NCBI RefSeq assembly: GCF_005281475.1
Contig: NZ_CP040106.1
Coordinates: forward strand, 3,314,501 to 3,378,500
Direction of reading: 5' to 3'
DNA length: 64,000 bases
Source: Echinicola rosea
GTDB lineage: Bacteria > Bacteroidota > Bacteroidia > Cytophagales > Cyclobacteriaceae
The notes beneath the pieces are model-generated. The model did no database searches. It saw nothing but the letters and a program-made list of their open reading frames with translations, and was not told the origin of the DNA. Shown piece by piece: positions 35,492 to 45,433 of this stretch (position 1 is the stretch's first letter; every line of letters begins with the position of its first letter). Position numbers and translations under genes: made by a program.

Positions 35492-38458
35492 ATGCGAAAG
35501 ATCTCTACCGTCTTAAAAGTAGCGGTAATGTGTCTGGCACTTTTAAGCGGACACTTAATTTATGCGCAGGCTCAGACAGTGAAAGGAACTGTGACAGATA
35601 CAGATTCCGGCGAGCCTTTGCCCTTCGTGAATGTTCTGCTGAAGGGGACCACAAAAGGTACCACGACAGATATTGATGGCTATTACTCTATTGATATCAA
35701 TTCTCCAGAAGATGTATTGGTTTTTTCCTTTATAGGTTTTGAGGCCAAGGAAATGACCGTAGGCAATCAATCAACAATCAATGTACAGTTGCAAGGTAAT
35801 ACCAAGCAGCTGGATGAGGTAGTAGTGGTCGGTTATGGTACGCAGAGGAAAGCTGATTTGACGGGATCAGTGGGCTCTGTGGATCGTGACGACTTCAATG
35901 TCGGCCAAGTAACCAACCCTGAACAACTGATCACCGGTAAGGTGGCGGGTGTTCAGATTACACCAAATGGCGGTGCTCCTGGATCTGGAGGTAGGATCCG
36001 GATCCGGGGTGGCGCCTCCCTTAATGCTTCCAATGATCCCTTGATCGTGATTGATGGTGTGCCACTGGACAACTCCAAGACTTCCGGCACGGCCAATCCT
36101 CTTAATTTCCTGAACCCGAACGATATCGAAACCTTTGATATCCTGAAGGATGCATCGGCCACGGCGATTTATGGTTCGAGGGCCTCCAATGGTGTGGTGT
36201 TGATCACGACCCGGAAGGGGAAGGAAGGCCAACCGATGCGGGTAAATGTGAATTCGATGGTGTCTGTTTCCCAAGTGACCAATACTGTCGATATGCTCGA
36301 TGCAGATCAATTTAGAAGCGTGGTGGCCGAACAGGCTTCGCCGTCCCAAGCAGCTTTGGTAGGAGAAGATGCGACGGATTGGCAGGAGGAGATTTATAAG
36401 GATGCGGTGAGTTTTGATAACAATGTTTCCATCTCAGGTGCTTATAAATCTTTGCCTTACCGTGTCTCTGTCGGTTACCTGGATCAAGACGGGATCCTTA
36501 AAACAGGTAACTTGAAAAGGACATCTGCGAGTGTCAGTTTAAACCCCAATTTCTTTGACGATAGGCTCCATGTCAATTTTAATGTAAAGGGAGTAATTAC
36601 CAAAAGCCGCTTTGCCAACCGTGATGCGATCGGAGCAGCGGCAGCTTATGACCCGACGCATCCGGTGCATGATCCCAATGGTATAGGAGGATATTGGGAA
36701 TGGCTCAATGAGGATGGGGTTCCCCAGACCCTGGCTACCAATAATCCGGTGGGATTGCTAATGTCCAAAGATGATCGTGGTACGGTAAAACGGAGCATTG
36801 GTAATTTACAATTGGATTATGAACTTCCTTTTATCGAGGGGCTTAAGGCCAACCTTAACTTGGGCTACGATGTGAGTTCCAGTGAGGGTAGGACGATCAT
36901 CGATGCCAATTCTGCTTCAGGATATTTTGAAGGCGGTAGTATAGCTCCTTACGAGCAAAGTAAGCGTAATTTGCTTGCAGACTTTTACCTAAACTATATC
37001 AAGGATTTTGGTGATAGCAGGCTGAATTTTCTGGTAGGTTATTCTGCTCAGGACTTCTTGATCAAAAACCCCACCTTTGCCAGGTTAAATGCAGAAGGGG
37101 ACACCTTGGCCCCTGCTGGTGTGGTGAGTCGTCCACAGTACCGATTGATCTCTTATTTTGCCCGGGCCAATTATACCATTAACGATAAATACCTCTTTAC
37201 CGCCACGGTAAGGGCTGATGGTTCTTCACGGTTCAGTCCGGATAACAGGTGGGGCGTTTTCCCGTCTCTGGCCGCTGCTTGGCGGATCAGCGAAGAGGAT
37301 TTCCTTAAAGCGAATACTACCCTTACTGATTTGAAATTACGGCTTGGATATGGTGTGACGGGGCAGCAGGATATTGGTTCCTATTTCCCTTACCTTCCCC
37401 GCTATGTCCAAAGTGACGATGCCACACGGTACAGTTTTGGGGACACCTATTACACCACCTTGCGGCCAGAGGGCTATGATGAAAACATCAAATGGGAAGA
37501 AACGACTACCTATAATATTGGCTTGGACTATGAGTTCTTGGATGGTAAACTCTACGGTACCTTGGACTACTATTTCAAGAAGACTGACGATTTGTTGGCG
37601 GTGATTCCTGTTCCGGCAGGTACTAACTTGACTAACCAGCTGTTTACCAATGTAGGGAGCATCGAAAACCAAGGGCTGGAAGTAGCCTTGACGTATAATG
37701 TGATCAAAACCACGGATTTCAATTGGGATATAGGAGGAAACTATACCCATAACAAAAGCACCATCACCAGCCTCAGCAATGTGGAGGAAGATGCTGTCGG
37801 GATCTTGGTGGGGGGTATCAATGGCGGTACCGGTAACACCATCCAAGTGCACACGGTAGGTTATCAGCCCAATTCATTCTATGCCTATGAGCAAGTGTAT
37901 GATGAGAATGGAGCGCCGCTTGAAGGAGTCTATGTGGACCAAAACGGGGACGGGATGATCAACGAACAAGACCTTGTGAGAAATGGGTTCCCTGATGCAC
38001 GCCATTACTTTGGCTTTAACAGTTCCATGAGGTACAAGAACTGGGATTTTGGGTTTGTGCTGCGTGGCAATGCAGGAAATAAAGTTTATAATAACGTGGC
38101 TTCTTCCAACGCCGCTTACCAAGGACTACGGTTTCCGGGATACATCAATAACCTGCCTTCCGATGTGCTCAATACAAACTTTCAGAACTATCAGTTACGG
38201 TCAGATTACTACATTCAGGATGCTTCTTTCCTAAGAATGGAAAACATCTCACTGGGCTATAATTTCGGAAACTTATTTGACTCTGATGTCAGCTTGCGCG
38301 CAAGTGCAACGGTTCAAAATGTTTTTGTGATTACCGATTATAGCGGGGTCAGTCCTGAAATAGCCCCAGGTGTAGATGATGCTACTGGAGGGGGGATTGA
38401 TAATAACTTCTATCCCTTGCCACGCATATTCTCCTTTGGCGTAAATTTCGGATTTTAA
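35492..38458 (+). CDS. SusC/RagA TonB-dependent transporter (maltose/starch locus)
   Basis: A 988-residue outer-membrane transporter with a signal peptide ending near YAQAQ. An N-terminal carboxypeptidase-like regulatory domain (VKGTVTDTDSGEPLPFVNV) is followed by a TonB box/plug start (LDEVVVVGYGTQRK), the plug (GVQITPNGGAPGSGGRIRIR) and a large barrel ending on Phe. It lacks an STN domain, in agreement with control by LacI rather than by an anti-sigma factor. With the SusD and SusE homologues downstream it should import maltodextrins. Confidence 0.92.
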   Translation: MRKISTVLKVAVMCLALLSGHLIYAQAQTVKGTVTDTDSGEPLPFVNVLLKGTTKGTTTDIDGYYSIDINSPEDVLVFSFIGFEAKEMTVGNQSTINVQLQGNTKQLDEVVVVGYGTQRKADLTGSVGSVDRDDFNVGQVTNPEQLITGKVAGVQITPNGGAPGSGGRIRIRGGASLNASNDPLIVIDGVPLDNSKTSGTANPLNFLNPNDIETFDILKDASATAIYGSRASNGVVLITTRKGKEGQPMRVNVNSMVSVSQVTNTVDMLDADQFRSVVAEQASPSQAALVGEDATDWQEEIYKDAVSFDNNVSISGAYKSLPYRVSVGYLDQDGILKTGNLKRTSASVSLNPNFFDDRLHVNFNVKGVITKSRFANRDAIGAAAAYDPTHPVHDPNGIGGYWEWLNEDGVPQTLATNNPVGLLMSKDDRGTVKRSIGNLQLDYELPFIEGLKANLNLGYDVSSSEGRTIIDANSASGYFEGGSIAPYEQSKRNLLADFYLNYIKDFGDSRLNFLVGYSAQDFLIKNPTFARLNAEGDTLAPAGVVSRPQYRLISYFARANYTINDKYLFTATVRADGSSRFSPDNRWGVFPSLAAAWRISEEDFLKANTTLTDLKLRLGYGVTGQQDIGSYFPYLPRYVQSDDATRYSFGDTYYTTLRPEGYDENIKWEETTTYNIGLDYEFLDGKLYGTLDYYFKKTDDLLAVIPVPAGTNLTNQLFTNVGSIENQGLEVALTYNVIKTTDFNWDIGGNYTHNKSTITSLSNVEEDAVGILVGGINGGTGNTIQVHTVGYQPNSFYAYEQVYDENGAPLEGVYVDQNGDGMINEQDLVRNGFPDARHYFGFNSSMRYKNWDFGFVLRGNAGNKVYNNVASSNAAYQGLRFPGYINNLPSDVLNTNFQNYQLRSDYYIQDASFLRMENISLGYNFGNLFDSDVSLRASATVQNVFVITDYSGVSPEIAPGVDDATGGGIDNNFYPLPRIFSFGVNFGF

Positions 38459-38477
38459 CTTTAAACCCTGAATAGCA

Positions 38478-40067
38478 ATGAAACTTAATAGGATATATAA
38501 AATAAGCATGGTGCTGGCGCTCTTCAGCGTGGTGGCGTGCACAGACTTGGATTTGGAACCTTATAATGAAGTTACCTCCATTCAGGTGTATGAAGATTTT
38601 AGCAATTATAAATCTGTTTTGGCAAAACTGTATGCCGGATTGGCTGTCAGTGGACAGCAGGGGCCTTCCGGCAAACCTGATATCAGCGGTTTGGACGAAG
38701 GTGCTTCGACCTACATTAGGGCGTATTGGAAGCTTCAGGAATTGCCGACAGATGAAGCAATCATCGCTTGGAATGACCAAGGATTGCCTCAACTGAATAC
38801 CAGTGAGTGGACTTCGGAAAATAACTTTATTGCGGCCATGTACTATCGGATTTTCTACCAGATATCCTTGGCGAATGAGTTTATAAGAGAGACAAGTGAT
38901 GAGAAAATGGCTGCTAGGGGGATCTCCGAAGCAGATCAGGAAACAGGCAGGATTTACCGTGCAGAAGCCAGGTTTTTACGTGCGCTGAGTTATTTCCACG
39001 CCTTGGATATGTATGGCAATGTGCCTTTCGTGACAGAGGCAGATGCAGTAGGAGCCTTTTTCCCTGAGCAAACCAACAGGGGAGATTTGTTCGCATATAT
39101 CGAAAGTGAACTGATGGAGATTTTACCCACCTTGGTAGATGCCAGACAGAATGAATATGCCCGCGCAGACAAAGCTGCTGCTTGGATGTTGCTTTCCAAA
39201 CTTTACCTGAATGCGGAAGTGTATATTGGTGAAGGTCACTTTGATGAAGCCTTGACCTATTTGAATGAAATCATCGATAGTGGTTATTCCCTTGAACAGG
39301 ATTATAATCATTTGTTTTTGGCTGATAATCACCTGTGTCGTGATGAGCTGATCTTTTCCGTAGCATTTGACGGGGTGAATACCACTACTTATGGCGGGAC
39401 CACTTTCCTCGTGAATGCCGGAGTAGGCGGGACAATGGACAGAGAGGAATTTGGTATTCCAGGTGGCTGGCAAGGGTTGAGAACCCGGCCTGAGATCGTA
39501 GCACTTTATCCTGTTACAGATGGGTCAACAGATGCCAGAGCTTTGTTCCATACGGATGAGCAAAGTCTGGATATAGAGGATATTGCTATATTCCAGAATG
39601 GCTATGCGGTAAAAAAATTTAAAAATATTACCAGGGACGGACAGCGAGGCTCCAGTCCAGGTACAGATATCGTGGATACTGATTTCCCTATGTTCCGTCT
39701 GGGCGATGTTTACCTGATGTATGCTGAGGCGGTACTGCGTGGAGGTAGCGGTGGTAGTCAGGCACAAGCATTGGCTTATATCAATATGCTCAGAGAGCGG
39801 GCCTATGGCGATGCTTCTGGAAATATCACCTCAGGTGAGTTGACATTGGACTTTATTCTGGACGAACGTGCAAGGGAGCTGAAGTGGGAAGCACACCGAA
39901 GAACCGATCTGATCAGGTTTGACCGGTTTACTGGCGATGATTATACATGGCAGTGGAAAGGTGGAGTTTTTGAAGGAGCATCTGTGGAAGGCTACAGGAG
40001 GCTTTACCCTTTGCCAGTGGCCGACCTGACTGCCAATCCCAAACTCAATCAAAATGACGGTTATTAA
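38478..40067 (+). CDS. SusD/RagB lipoprotein
   Basis: A 529-residue surface lipoprotein with a lipobox (SVVAC at about residues 17-21). The typical SusD features are present: TPR-like helices with YRAEARFLRALSYFHALDMYG and a C-terminal ELKWEAHRRTDLIRFDRF. SusD binds the glycan and acts as a lid on SusC. It starts 20 bp after susC and is followed 19 bp later by a SusE homologue, so they form one operon. Confidence 0.92.
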   Translation: MKLNRIYKISMVLALFSVVACTDLDLEPYNEVTSIQVYEDFSNYKSVLAKLYAGLAVSGQQGPSGKPDISGLDEGASTYIRAYWKLQELPTDEAIIAWNDQGLPQLNTSEWTSENNFIAAMYYRIFYQISLANEFIRETSDEKMAARGISEADQETGRIYRAEARFLRALSYFHALDMYGNVPFVTEADAVGAFFPEQTNRGDLFAYIESELMEILPTLVDARQNEYARADKAAAWMLLSKLYLNAEVYIGEGHFDEALTYLNEIIDSGYSLEQDYNHLFLADNHLCRDELIFSVAFDGVNTTTYGGTTFLVNAGVGGTMDREEFGIPGGWQGLRTRPEIVALYPVTDGSTDARALFHTDEQSLDIEDIAIFQNGYAVKKFKNITRDGQRGSSPGTDIVDTDFPMFRLGDVYLMYAEAVLRGGSGGSQAQALAYINMLRERAYGDASGNITSGELTLDFILDERARELKWEAHRRTDLIRFDRFTGDDYTWQWKGGVFEGASVEGYRRLYPLPVADLTANPKLNQNDGY

Positions 40068-40085
40068 TCCAAAAAGCCTTTAAAG

Positions 40086-41126
40086 ATGAAGAGATTAACA
40101 AGATATATATTGGGCGCATTGCCGCTGATTTTGGCGGCGTCCTGTTCAGAAGAGTTGGATCCTGTGATAAATAGTGATCCCACGGCACCAGTTTTAATGA
40201 GTCCTGCCTCCGGCTCTTCGCTTGTGCTAACGGCCGAAGAAGCGGAAAAGGAACTGGTTGTTGCTTATGAAAAGGCCGATTATGGCTTTTCTGCTGCAGC
40301 CACTTATACTGCACAGATGGACATGGATGGGAATGAATTTGCGGAGCCTGTGGAGATAGCCACTTCCTCTACTTCTGAGATGATGCTTACCTATGGGGCA
40401 TTTAATCAGAAACTACTGGCCAAAGGACTGGTGCCAGGCGAAGAATCTGCCATAGCGCTTCGTATAAAATCAACCATAAACAGTGCTGTAGCGGATGAGT
40501 TTTCTGAAGTGATCAATATGCAGGTGACTCCTTATGAGGTGGCCTTGGAATATCCCCGAGTTTACCTTCCAGGAGAATACCAAGGCTGGGATCCCGCTAA
40601 CGAAAACACGGTCATTTATGCTGTGGAATCTGATAATGTATATGAAGGTTTTATCCACGTTTTGGGAGGTTCTGGAGCGTTTAAGGTGAATGAAGGCCCC
40701 AACTGGGATGTAAACTATGGCGATGATGGAGCCGATGGTACACTGGAGGAAAATGGTGAAAATATCATAGCCGATGGAGTTGGGACATTTCAGCTGACAG
40801 TGGATTTGGCTGCAAAGACCTATATGCTGGGAAATCCCTTGTACTGGGGCATCATTGGCGATGCGACGCCCGGAGGATGGGATGCGTCCACGCCGATGGA
40901 ATTTGATGCCGACGAAAACCTGCTTATTGTGACGGCTGACTTGAGCACTGGAGTGATGAAATTCCGTGCAAATGATGCCTGGGATCATAATTACGGTGAT
41001 GACGATCTCGACGGAATCTGTGAGCCCGGCGGTGCTGATATCCCTGTGGAAGAAGCGGGGAATTATACCATCACACTTGATTTTAAAGTTCCCGGTGAAG
41101 TGTCTTATACACTTGTAAAGAATTAG
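40086..41126 (+). CDS. SusE/SusF-family starch-binding lipoprotein
   Basis: A 346-residue lipoprotein (lipobox LAASC near residue 20). A SusE N-terminal domain with DPTAPVLMSPASG is followed by two tandem binding modules: one from about 155 to 250 (YLPGEYQGWDPANEN, VNYGDDGADGTLEENG) and one from about 255 to 346 (GDATPGGWDAST, HNYGDDDLDGICEPGG). The repeated NYGDD-DG motif marks the two modules. They should hold starch or maltodextrin at the cell surface. Confidence 0.88.
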   Translation: MKRLTRYILGALPLILAASCSEELDPVINSDPTAPVLMSPASGSSLVLTAEEAEKELVVAYEKADYGFSAAATYTAQMDMDGNEFAEPVEIATSSTSEMMLTYGAFNQKLLAKGLVPGEESAIALRIKSTINSAVADEFSEVINMQVTPYEVALEYPRVYLPGEYQGWDPANENTVIYAVESDNVYEGFIHVLGGSGAFKVNEGPNWDVNYGDDGADGTLEENGENIIADGVGTFQLTVDLAAKTYMLGNPLYWGIIGDATPGGWDASTPMEFDADENLLIVTADLSTGVMKFRANDAWDHNYGDDDLDGICEPGGADIPVEEAGNYTITLDFKVPGEVSYTLVKN

Positions 41127-41496
41127 ATGATTGGGCCATGAATACGGTCGAAGATCAAAGATTAAAGAGGAAAGATCAAAGAAAAATATGGGAACAATAA
41201 AATAAACCCTCTAATACAAATCCGAGCTATGCACGCGTCCCTCCCATAGTATAATTGGGGCAAGCCCCATCTCGCAATGGATGGTGAAGCACTTTGGATT
41301 GCCAAATTCACGAAAATGACAGAGTCTTTCATGGAATCAGGTATGGTTTGAAAGGAGAAATTGCCAAAATGATAACATTTAGTCTTTCAATTAAAGGATA
41401 TTAGAGTAGGTCTTTATATCTTTGAGCTTACTGACAGAAATCAGTGACGCGAAAGCATTTTATCAAAAAGTAATCAAACCATTAAACCATTCAATT
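41127..41496. other. 370-bp intergenic region before fbaA
   Basis: No gene. It has a purine-rich stretch with AGATCAAAGA repeated (about 41152-41190), a short GGGGC-aa-GCCCC hairpin near 41260, and presumably the fbaA promoter. No clear terminator for the susCDE operon was found. Confidence 0.5.
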
Positions 41497-42558
41497 ATGA
41501 AATTCAAACCAGGAATAAAGTTCGGTGAAGAATTGAAAGACCTATTGGAGTATGCCAAGGAAAGTGAATTTGCTTTGCCGGCTGTCAATGTGATCAACAC
41601 CAGTACAGCCAATGCGGTGTTGGAGACAGCTAAGAAAGTAAACTCTCCTGTAATCGTGCAGTTCTCCAATGGAGGTGCTCAGTTCTTTGCTGGAAAAGGG
41701 CTGGCGAATGATAAACAACAAGCCTCCATCGCTGGAGCAGTGTCCGGTGCCATGCACGTACACAAAATGGCAGAAGCCTATGGTGTGCCTGTGATCCTTC
41801 ATACGGACCACGCTGCCAAAAAGCTGATCCCTTGGGTGGACGGTATGCTTGAAGCTGGCAAGGAGCATTACGCTGCCTTCAAAAAGCCTCTTTTCAGTTC
41901 TCACATGTTGGACCTTTCTGAAGAGCCCATCGAAGAGAACATCGAAACATCGGTGAAATACCTTGCTGAATTCAAGAAGCTTGAAATGGCCCTTGAGATC
42001 GAACTAGGCGTGACCGGTGGTGAAGAAGATGGTGTGGACAATACCGATATCGACAGTTCTAAGCTTTATACGCAGCCAGAAGAAGTAGCTTATGCCTATG
42101 AAAAACTAAAAGAGCAGAGTGAGCTATTTACCATAGCAGCAGCATTTGGTAACGTGCATGGTGTGTACAAGCCAGGAAATGTAAGCTTGCAGCCAAAAAT
42201 CCTGAAAAACTCCCAAGATTATATCTGCGAGAAATTCGGGCTATCCGGTAAGCCAGTAAGCTTCGTGTTCCATGGCGGTTCTGGATCTTCTGTGGAAGAG
42301 ATCAGAGAGGCCACTGGATATGGCTCTATCAAAATGAACATCGATACCGATATGCAATGGGCATTCTGGGAAGGTGTTTTGAAATACTACAAGGAGAAAG
42401 AAGGTTACCTTCAAACTCAGCTTGGAAATCCTGAGGGCGCTGATAAGCCGAACAAGAAAAGCTATGACCCACGAGTATGGCTAAGAAAAGGCGAAGAAAA
42501 TTTCGTAAAACGTCTTGAAGTAGCTTTTGACATGCTCAATGCGGTAAACAGAAACTAA
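41497..42558 (+). CDS. fbaA: Class II fructose-bisphosphate aldolase
   Basis: Starting at the ATG at 41497 (MKFKPGIKFGEELKDLL) gives 353 residues, close to E. coli FbaA. Zinc and active-site regions are present: ILHTDHAAKKL, ALEIELGVTGGEEDGVDN, AAFGNVHGVYKPGN and FVFHGGSGSS. It cleaves fructose-1,6-bisphosphate in glycolysis. It sits between susE and the amylase gene but has its own 370-bp upstream region and a terminator after it, so it seems separately controlled. Confidence 0.96.
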   Translation: MKFKPGIKFGEELKDLLEYAKESEFALPAVNVINTSTANAVLETAKKVNSPVIVQFSNGGAQFFAGKGLANDKQQASIAGAVSGAMHVHKMAEAYGVPVILHTDHAAKKLIPWVDGMLEAGKEHYAAFKKPLFSSHMLDLSEEPIEENIETSVKYLAEFKKLEMALEIELGVTGGEEDGVDNTDIDSSKLYTQPEEVAYAYEKLKEQSELFTIAAAFGNVHGVYKPGNVSLQPKILKNSQDYICEKFGLSGKPVSFVFHGGSGSSVEEIREATGYGSIKMNIDTDMQWAFWEGVLKYYKEKEGYLQTQLGNPEGADKPNKKSYDPRVWLRKGEENFVKRLEVAFDMLNAVNRN

Positions 42559-42606
42559 ATTCCATTGGCCGTTTGCCACAATGGTAAACGGTTATGGCTT
42601 ATTAGG

Positions 42607-42703
42607 CCGTCTCAGGAGTTGATTTTAACGATATTTTGCCAAGGTGTTTCTGAATGAAACTGCCGACGCTAAGTAGTTAAAAAACTTCTGAGGCGGTTTT
42701 TTT
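42607..42703 (+). terminator. Long-loop terminator-like hairpin after fbaA
   Basis: CCGTCTCAGGAGTT (42607-42620) pairs with AACTTCTGAGGCGG (42683-42696) through 12 Watson-Crick pairs and two G-T wobbles, then seven Ts. The 62-nt loop is unusually large and contains a small GTTTC/GAAAC hairpin. Confidence 0.6.
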
Positions 42704-42843
42704 ATGCCCCAAAATTTGACCAATAGGATGTTTGCTCAGCTGTTTGTAAAGGATTTCCTGCAGGGATGCGCATGATACATACGTCATAGGGAGGTAACCT
42801 TCTAAAACAATTAACTTATTAACTCAATAACCAATTTAAAAAG

Positions 42844-44403
42844 ATGCAAAACCTATTGAAATTGTTTGCCTATTGTGGGCTGATTGGAATGACCTTTGGC
42901 TGTAACCAAGTCACCGACGAACAAATGGAAATAAAAAACTATTGGCCTGAAGCCGGCGTGACGTATGAAATTTTCATCCAGTCGTTTTATGATACCGATG
43001 GAGATGGCATCGGAGATCTCAATGGTGTGACCCAAAAGCTCGATTATGTCCAAGAGCTAGGAGCCAATGCCATTTGGTTTATGCCGCTGATGCCATCTCC
43101 TTCCTACCATAAATATGATGTGACCGATTATAAAGCCATACATCCCGATTATGGCACCATAGGGGATTTTAAAAGAATGCTCGATGAGGCTCATAAGCGG
43201 GATATCAAAGTGGTGATCGATATGATCATAAACCACACCAGCGACGAACATCCTTGGTTTTTGGAAGCAAAAAAAGGGCGGGACAATCCCTACAGGGATT
43301 ATTATGTATGGGCAAAATACGACACGATACAGGATTATCTGGATAAAAAAGTGGTGACGCTGGACAGTGACAATATCCGTCAATGGCATGATCTAGGACA
43401 AGGAGAAGATTATTACTATGGTTTTTTTACAGGAGATATGCCCGACCTGAATTTTGATAACCCAAAAGTGAGGGAAGAGATCTATGAAATTGGCCGCTAT
43501 TGGTTGGAAGAAGTGGGGGTGGATGGATTCCGTTTAGATGCGGCCAAACATATTTATCCCGATGACAGGGCTGCTGACAACCATGCTTTTTGGGAGGAAT
43601 TCAGGGCTGAAATGGAGAAAATCAAACCCGACGTGTACCTGGTAGGAGAGGTTTACGATATGAAAGAGGTCGTCGCTCCTTATCTCACTGGGCTTAGGGC
43701 ATTGTTCAATTTTGATTTTCATTATACCCTTTTGGAGGCTTATAAAAAGCAGGATGGAATGCTCCTGGCCAAAAAGCAGTATAATATTTTAGCGTTTTAT
43801 AATGGAATCACTGACGATTTTATTGACGCAACTATTTCTTCCAACCACGACCAGCCTCGTCTGCTCAATGAATTGGGGAAGAGCAAAGAGAAGCTTAAAC
43901 AGGCAATTGCGATATTGATGACCATGCCTGGTGCTCCATATATTTATTATGGTGAGGAGATCGGAATGCTGGGCAAAAAACCAGATCCGAACATCCGTGA
44001 ACCATTTCTTTGGGATGTGGCCTCGGTGGATGAAGGTAGGCCAACTTGGATAACGCCTAAATTTTCGACTGATCGTACGGTGACACCTTTGGCTGTCCAG
44101 CGAAAAGATGCCGATAGCTATTTTAACCATTATAAAGGGGTGATCAAGTTGAGGAATTCTCATCCGGCACTGGCGATAGGAAGTCTGGAACTACCAAAGT
44201 CAACCTATCCCAAGGCAGTGATGGCTTATTGTCGAAAAGCGGAGGGACAGGAATTGTTCGTTTTCCATAACCTGGGCAATAAACAGGTGGAGGTGCCGCT
44301 GCCGGAGGGTTTTGGTCAGAAAGTGTATGCGTTGAAAGGTGTGAAAGTGCAAGGAACGAAGATAATTCTTCCTGCATACTCAAGTATTGTGTTGGGAAAA
44401 TGA
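42844..44403 (+). CDS. GH13 alpha-amylase-family lipoprotein (SusG-like)
   Basis: A 519-residue glycoside hydrolase family 13 enzyme with an export signal and a lipoprotein-like Cys20 (MTFGC; the lipobox is not canonical). The catalytic triad is Asp232 (GFRLDAAKH), Glu269 (YLVGEVYD) and Asp336 (SSNHDQPR). The early region I/calcium part reads VVIDMIINHTSDEHPWF. It probably cuts starch or maltodextrins outside the cell for the SusCD importer. A terminator follows 8 bp after the stop. Confidence 0.9.
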   Translation: MQNLLKLFAYCGLIGMTFGCNQVTDEQMEIKNYWPEAGVTYEIFIQSFYDTDGDGIGDLNGVTQKLDYVQELGANAIWFMPLMPSPSYHKYDVTDYKAIHPDYGTIGDFKRMLDEAHKRDIKVVIDMIINHTSDEHPWFLEAKKGRDNPYRDYYVWAKYDTIQDYLDKKVVTLDSDNIRQWHDLGQGEDYYYGFFTGDMPDLNFDNPKVREEIYEIGRYWLEEVGVDGFRLDAAKHIYPDDRAADNHAFWEEFRAEMEKIKPDVYLVGEVYDMKEVVAPYLTGLRALFNFDFHYTLLEAYKKQDGMLLAKKQYNILAFYNGITDDFIDATISSNHDQPRLLNELGKSKEKLKQAIAILMTMPGAPYIYYGEEIGMLGKKPDPNIREPFLWDVASVDEGRPTWITPKFSTDRTVTPLAVQRKDADSYFNHYKGVIKLRNSHPALAIGSLELPKSTYPKAVMAYCRKAEGQELFVFHNLGNKQVEVPLPEGFGQKVYALKGVKVQGTKIILPAYSSIVLGK

Positions 44404-44411
44404 ATGTTTCT

Positions 44412-44441
44412 AAAAAAGCAGGTTTCGGCCTGCTTTTTTTT
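44412..44441 (+). terminator. Rho-independent terminator after the amylase gene
   Basis: AAAAAAGCAGG (44412-44422) pairs with CCTGCTTTTTT (44429-44439) around a 6-nt loop, with a T run continuing. It closes the maltose/starch locus. Confidence 0.92.
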
Positions 44442-44634
44442 ATTCCTCTATGCTTTATATAGGATTTGACTGAAATTGAATTTTTCAATATACAAATCTT
44501 CCAATTTTTCAATCCTACAGCCAGTAGCTTTGGCATTGTCCGTTAGTGCGATGTCCTGATTGCTTTTTAAATTTTAACGAGTAAATTTGTTACTCGCAAA
44601 ATGCTACTTTTATTGATCCATTTGAGAAATTTTC

Positions 44635-45144
44635 ATGCTAGACATACTGATTACATCCAAGACTAGGGTAAAGCTCCTGATCAAATTTTTTACCCATGAG
44701 ACCAATAAAGGGTATTTACGTGGCTTGGCAGAAGAATTTAATGAGTCCACCAATTCCGTAAGGGTAGAGCTGAACAGGCTGTCTGAGGCAGGTATCTTGG
44801 TTTCTGAACACGAGGGGAATACTAAATCGTATTCAGCAAATAAAAAACATCCCCTTTTTGGCGAGATGAAAAGTTTGGTGGCCAAGTATTTAGGTTTGGA
44901 TAGGTTGGTCGAAGTGGTCATTAATAAACTTGGCAATGTGGAGAAGGCCATTGTGGTGGGGGATTATGCAAAAGGTATTGACAGTGGTACCATTGAACTG
45001 GTGCTTGTGGGTAGGGAGATCAATAAGGAGTATCTCGATTTTTTAATTGAGAAAGCAGAAGCAAAAATTAACCGGAGGGTAAAGGTGGTCATTTATGATG
45101 AGGAGCCAAAAGGGATAGAAGGAATGCTGCTTCTGGAACTGTGA
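44635..45144 (+). CDS. Winged-helix regulator with nucleotidyltransferase-like C-terminal domain
   Basis: A 169-residue protein. Residues 1-80 look like an ArsR/MarR-type winged helix (GYLRGLAEEFNESTNSVRVE, then LNRLSEAGILVSEHEGN). The C-terminal half, AIVVGDYAKGIDSGTIELVLVG, resembles the MNT-type nucleotidyltransferase core GS-x-DxD, but the usual GS is GD and the second Asp is Glu, so catalysis is doubtful. It may use the domain for ligand sensing. It stands alone between the amylase terminator and the ECF sigma gene. Confidence 0.65.
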   Translation: MLDILITSKTRVKLLIKFFTHETNKGYLRGLAEEFNESTNSVRVELNRLSEAGILVSEHEGNTKSYSANKKHPLFGEMKSLVAKYLGLDRLVEVVINKLGNVEKAIVVGDYAKGIDSGTIELVLVGREINKEYLDFLIEKAEAKINRRVKVVIYDEEPKGIEGMLLLEL

Positions 45145-45433
45145 TATATCAAAGTCTATTTTGTAAAATGGTTACTAATTGGATTTTTATTCTAATACGT
45201 TTTTTTTGTTATAATTTGCAATTAATGGTTTTATAGGTTGTTTTTTAAACCTATTATTTAATAATTTTTTAAAAATTTAATAAATACAGTTTTAAATTAA
45301 ACCTAATTTTTATACTTTAACATAAAGTTGATCAAATAAGGTGTTTGTTGAGTTTTTGTGATGGTTAGATTTTATTTGGTTTTTCCGAGTTTATCTCGCT
45401 TAAAATAGTGACACATTAATCCCCCAGCAAACC

